Below, piece by piece: positions 60,897 to 64,000 of a stretch of 64,000 nt of DNA; the stretch's first letter is position 1; each line of letters opens with the position of its first letter. Under the pieces are notes generated by a model. That model ran no database searches, was not told the DNA's origin, and worked only from the letters and a program-made list of their open reading frames with translations. Source of the DNA: Lithospermum erythrorhizon (Eukaryota; Streptophyta; Magnoliopsida; Boraginales; Boraginaceae); assembly GCA_019722365.1 (NCBI GenBank), contig JADFUC010000963.1:124001-188000 (forward strand), read 5' to 3'. The translations under genes were made by a program, and so were the position numbers.

Positions 60897-61830
60897 TTAA
60901 CAGTAGGACTTACAGCCAAGAAGTGAGTAAATTCCACCAAAATTCATTGACGCCTTCAAATTCACAACGTGAATTTGATCTCTTCTTCGCCTCCTTGTTG
61001 TAATATCAATCGTATGACATTCTCCTAAGCAATTCACACCGTGAAAATAATCGCTAACTAATCTACGATAAGAAACAAGGACGAACAAACCAGAAAAACC
61101 CCAAAATTCTGGGAGAATTTCGCCAAAGTGGGCGGCTACTAAGCTTGGGTGGAAAAAGTTTTTACAAAACTTACGATTTAAACCCAAAGCTCATATGTTG
61201 GCCAGTTAAAACAAGCCCGAGAAGAACCCGTTAAGTATTAGTTTGAATTGCTAACTCTATTAGTTCGTTAAGACACTAATGAAGTCAAGCACGTAGCTTG
61301 AACTATTTTAATTAAGCCTAATTAAATAGTAAATTTTGAAGTCAATATCAATAATCTTCAAGTTATCGATAAATACTTTAAATACTCGAACCAATTAAAT
61401 AATCTATTTAATTGATTCCATTTGTTCAATCGATATTCTACATAAATGTGTATCCTCAGAATTGAGAAATACATTTCTCAATTATATAGTTCTCTTTTAA
61501 TTTCCCTCATACATGAAATATAACTCAACGCCATCAGACAGCGACCTCTGTGCCCCATAATAGTAAGTTACAATAATAATAATTGACCAATTACTATTAT
61601 AACGATTAACGAGTAAAGATCTAGCAATCGCCTAAGTAACCCCCTTAAATTATCATGAGAACTCCACACTAGTAATATACAATTACTAAGTTGAATACTA
61701 AGTTCCGATAATCACACTTAACCCAATCGGTAAATTAACTGCTACACAATCGTCGCACCGGCATAATAAACGGAACCAATTCTCATTGATTTCCAACGTA
61801 CGGAGTTTTATCGGACCGTAATCGGTCAAT
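60897..61830 (-). repeat. LTR-like repeat family, copy E
   Basis: On the minus strand: GTGTGATTAT, TTACTAGTGTG, TCTCATGATAATTTAAGG, the run GTCTGATGGCGTTGAGTTAT, TTTCATGTATGAGGGAAATT and GAGAAATGTATTTCTCAATT, in the same order as copies B-D. It extends further downstream than the others, into a GC-richer leader (60.9-61.2 kb) whose 96-residue frame is unlikely to be a gene. Confidence 0.55.
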
Positions 61831-64000
61831 CAATTTCATCTACAAGAAAATCAGAACTATCGAGATTGATCAAATCATATATATTTGTTATCCATTATGT
61901 AAAAGGATGTGATACTAACTAATTCTAATTTGATAGTATAATAATATAATGTAGTGTAATATATTTTAATTTTATCGCATAATTCCTTTCTTTGTTGTTT
62001 TCATCGCTATTATGTTAAGACAACCAACGTTTTACAATTTTCAAATCGATAACTATAGTAAACGCTACTACTTTACATTTGCAAATCGATATGTTCACTT
62101 TACTTTCACGCTCACGTTAAACAAGATACACGACCACGCTCATGATGCGACTATACATGTTCACGCAAATCGAATTATTAAAACAATCAAGTTTTTCCTT
62201 GTTTGGTACAAAATGTTTAATTTCGTACCATGACCGCAAGAAAACCATCAACTCCACTCGCTTTGTTTACTTACAAGCTCTAATATAATTTGCTTCTTCC
62301 ACATATAATACAATTTGTTTCAAAAAAATGACTTGATTCGACAACACAATATTTATGTATATCGAGTACATTTCAAAATGTAAATTAATTCTCATGTTAT
62401 TTCATAAATAACGAATTTCGCTTATCGTTTGTTAGAAAACAAATGGAATGGCCCTTTATGCCATACGTTAACAAGCTTAATTTTCTCTCGCATGATTGTT
62501 TTTCAAATGCATTTAGTTATTCATTCATTTGTCAATAAACAAAGTTCTCTAATACAATTTGCTTGATTCACGGTCTCCCAAATTACTGCAAAAAAAAAAA
62601 CTTGATTGACAACACACCTTTCACGTATATCGATTACATTCAAACGAATTATTCCCATGTTTATTTCATAACTAGCGAATTCACCCATTTTTTGTTAGAA
62701 AATAACCGAATAAACCCATTGTTTGTTAGGAAACTACCGAATAAACCCATTGTTTGCATGAAAATAAATGGATTCCTCTCATGCTCAAATATTAACTACG
62801 GTCAATATTTTTTCCTATAAACATTCAATCATTTCTCGTCAAACTTATATATTGTAATAGCTTCGTTTCTTCTCCATTACATACTCCATTTGTGTTTGTT
62901 TGGAAGCAATAAACAAGGCATTTAACACGTAAGTATACCATTGCATCATTCATCTTTTCTACATGATTGTGTATATTAAGCGAATTTGTTTTGTGTTTGT
63001 TATGTTATGTTTAATTTAGTCAAATGATTGTTTCATATCGAGCGACCGCGATACGATTTGCTTCCCCACTAAGCGAGCTTATCTCATGTTTATTAGATAA
63101 TAATCAATTCGTATTTGTTATATTATATGTTAGGTTTGATTTTCAAATATTATATATTAATCGAGATTATTTTATTAATTGCAAAAGAGTTATTTATCAA
63201 TTCATGAATCGAGATTGGGTGTTCCTAAATATTATGAAATTATCGAGATTAAGGTGACATTAGTCGTAGACATGCTGTATTAATCATTGAAGTTATTTCT
63301 CAATTTGTTGCTAATATTTCTCAAATTGTTGTTAAATATGATAGTTATTTCTTATGAAATTATTTTGATGTTAATATTTCACTAAATTAATCTATTTTTT
63401 TACATATTTATTGTGAAAGTAACTAATGTTTATCATGATTGTTAGCAAAAACGATTTTCTTTGATAATTAATGTTAATAATTTCGAAATTATTGTTCAAT
63501 TTTGTGCTAATATTTCATAATTATGTTAATTGGTATTTAAATATGATAAAATTATTCAACTTATGATTGTAATAAGATATTAAAATTGTGTTAACTTCCA
63601 CGCATATCAAACCAATTATTCAAATGTCAATCAGAGAAGCCACGGTTGTAATGAAACAACCGAATGGGGAGAAATTTATCAAGCGCCTCAAACAAAGCGA
63701 GTTCGGGGATCATGTTTATTATCATTAAATGGATTCTTTTTTTTACATGTTTATCGCGAAAGAATCTTAATGCTGATTCATGCATTGTTAAAAATTGATT
63801 TTCTTTTATAATTAATGTTAATAATTTCAAATTATTGTTCAATTTTGTGCTAATATTTTTCTAATTATGTTACTTGGTGTTTAAATATGGGAGATAAAAT
63901 TATTCTTATTATTATTTATCAGAATAATATATTAAAATTATTGTTCAATTTTTGTCGATATTTCACGCGATCGAACATATTACGTATGGTCGATCACGAC
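61831..64000. repeat. AT-rich region with two local tandem duplications
   Basis: About 62275-62455 and 62549-62720 are diverged copies sharing TCTAATA.AATTTGCTT, ACTTGATT.GACAACAC, TATATCGA.TACATT and TTGTTAGAAAA. Within the second, ACCGAATAAACCCATTGTTT repeats at about 33 bases. A second duplication with a period of about 344 bases places ATAATTAATGTTAATAATTT at 63464 and 63808. Apart from the insert at 63.6-63.73 kb described in the findings, no gene is supported. Confidence 0.65.

Noticed and set aside
1..64000. CRISPR arrays, operons, rRNA or tRNA genes, organellar insertions
   Set aside because: The tandem arrays lack the repeat-spacer pattern of CRISPR, and no rRNA, tRNA cloverleaf or organellar gene sequence was recognised by eye. 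A tRNAscan and organelle search would be needed to exclude small ones.

Overview
This is nuclear DNA from a flowering plant, very probably a eudicot. It is AT-rich, genes are sparse, and coding exons are split by GT...AG introns. Every confident protein belongs to a plant family: B1-type cyclin-dependent kinase, tau glutathione S-transferase, ATL RING-H2 ubiquitin ligase and PLAC8/PCR cysteine-rich protein. Most of the window is layered transposon debris (Ty1/copia, Ty3/gypsy, CACTA, Mutator-like, Stowaway and SINE-like pieces). No bacterial, viral or organellar segment was recognised.

Layout. 1-7.5 kb: LTR-type repeats, including a 2.6-kb chromovirus-like LTR with two internal tandem arrays. 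7.6-11.2 kb: a small gene island with an intact single-exon CDKB1 kinase on + and a two-exon GSTU gene on -. The GSTU intron is full of repeats and its 5' splice site reads AT instead of GT. 11.6-17.3 kb: a degenerate tandem array, then a 3.1-kb CACTA element with perfect ends and a GTA target duplication, inserted into an older LTR-like repeat. 17.3-25.8 kb: gene-poor, with one candidate secreted cysteine-rich peptide gene on - (about 19.35-19.79 kb), a Stowaway MITE, a G-rich tract and an inverted-repeat element. 25.8-30.6 kb: a decayed Ty1/copia element on - with both LTRs. 32-36 kb: satellite-like repeats, a partial local duplication, and a complete 1.01-kb Mutator-like element with long terminal inverted repeats and a 9-bp target duplication. 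38.7-40.4 kb: an intact ATL RING-H2 gene. 43-47 kb: a dispersed repeat and a 1.46-kb foldback element. 49.7-51.0 kb: a PLAC8/PCR gene on - with three exons that can be placed exactly. 53.9-60.1 kb: a heavily mutated Ty3/gypsy element on +. 60.9-64 kb: another LTR-family copy and two local tandem duplications.

The genes do not form a pathway; they are separate plant loci among repeats. The most useful observations are the nested CACTA insertion whose empty site can be read from a paralogous repeat, the Mutator-like element that is complete in one copy and half-present in its neighbour, the altered GSTU donor beside a MITE end, the intronless CDKB1, and the candidate cysteine-rich peptide. All comparisons were made by eye, so percentages and phylogenetic placements are deliberately omitted.
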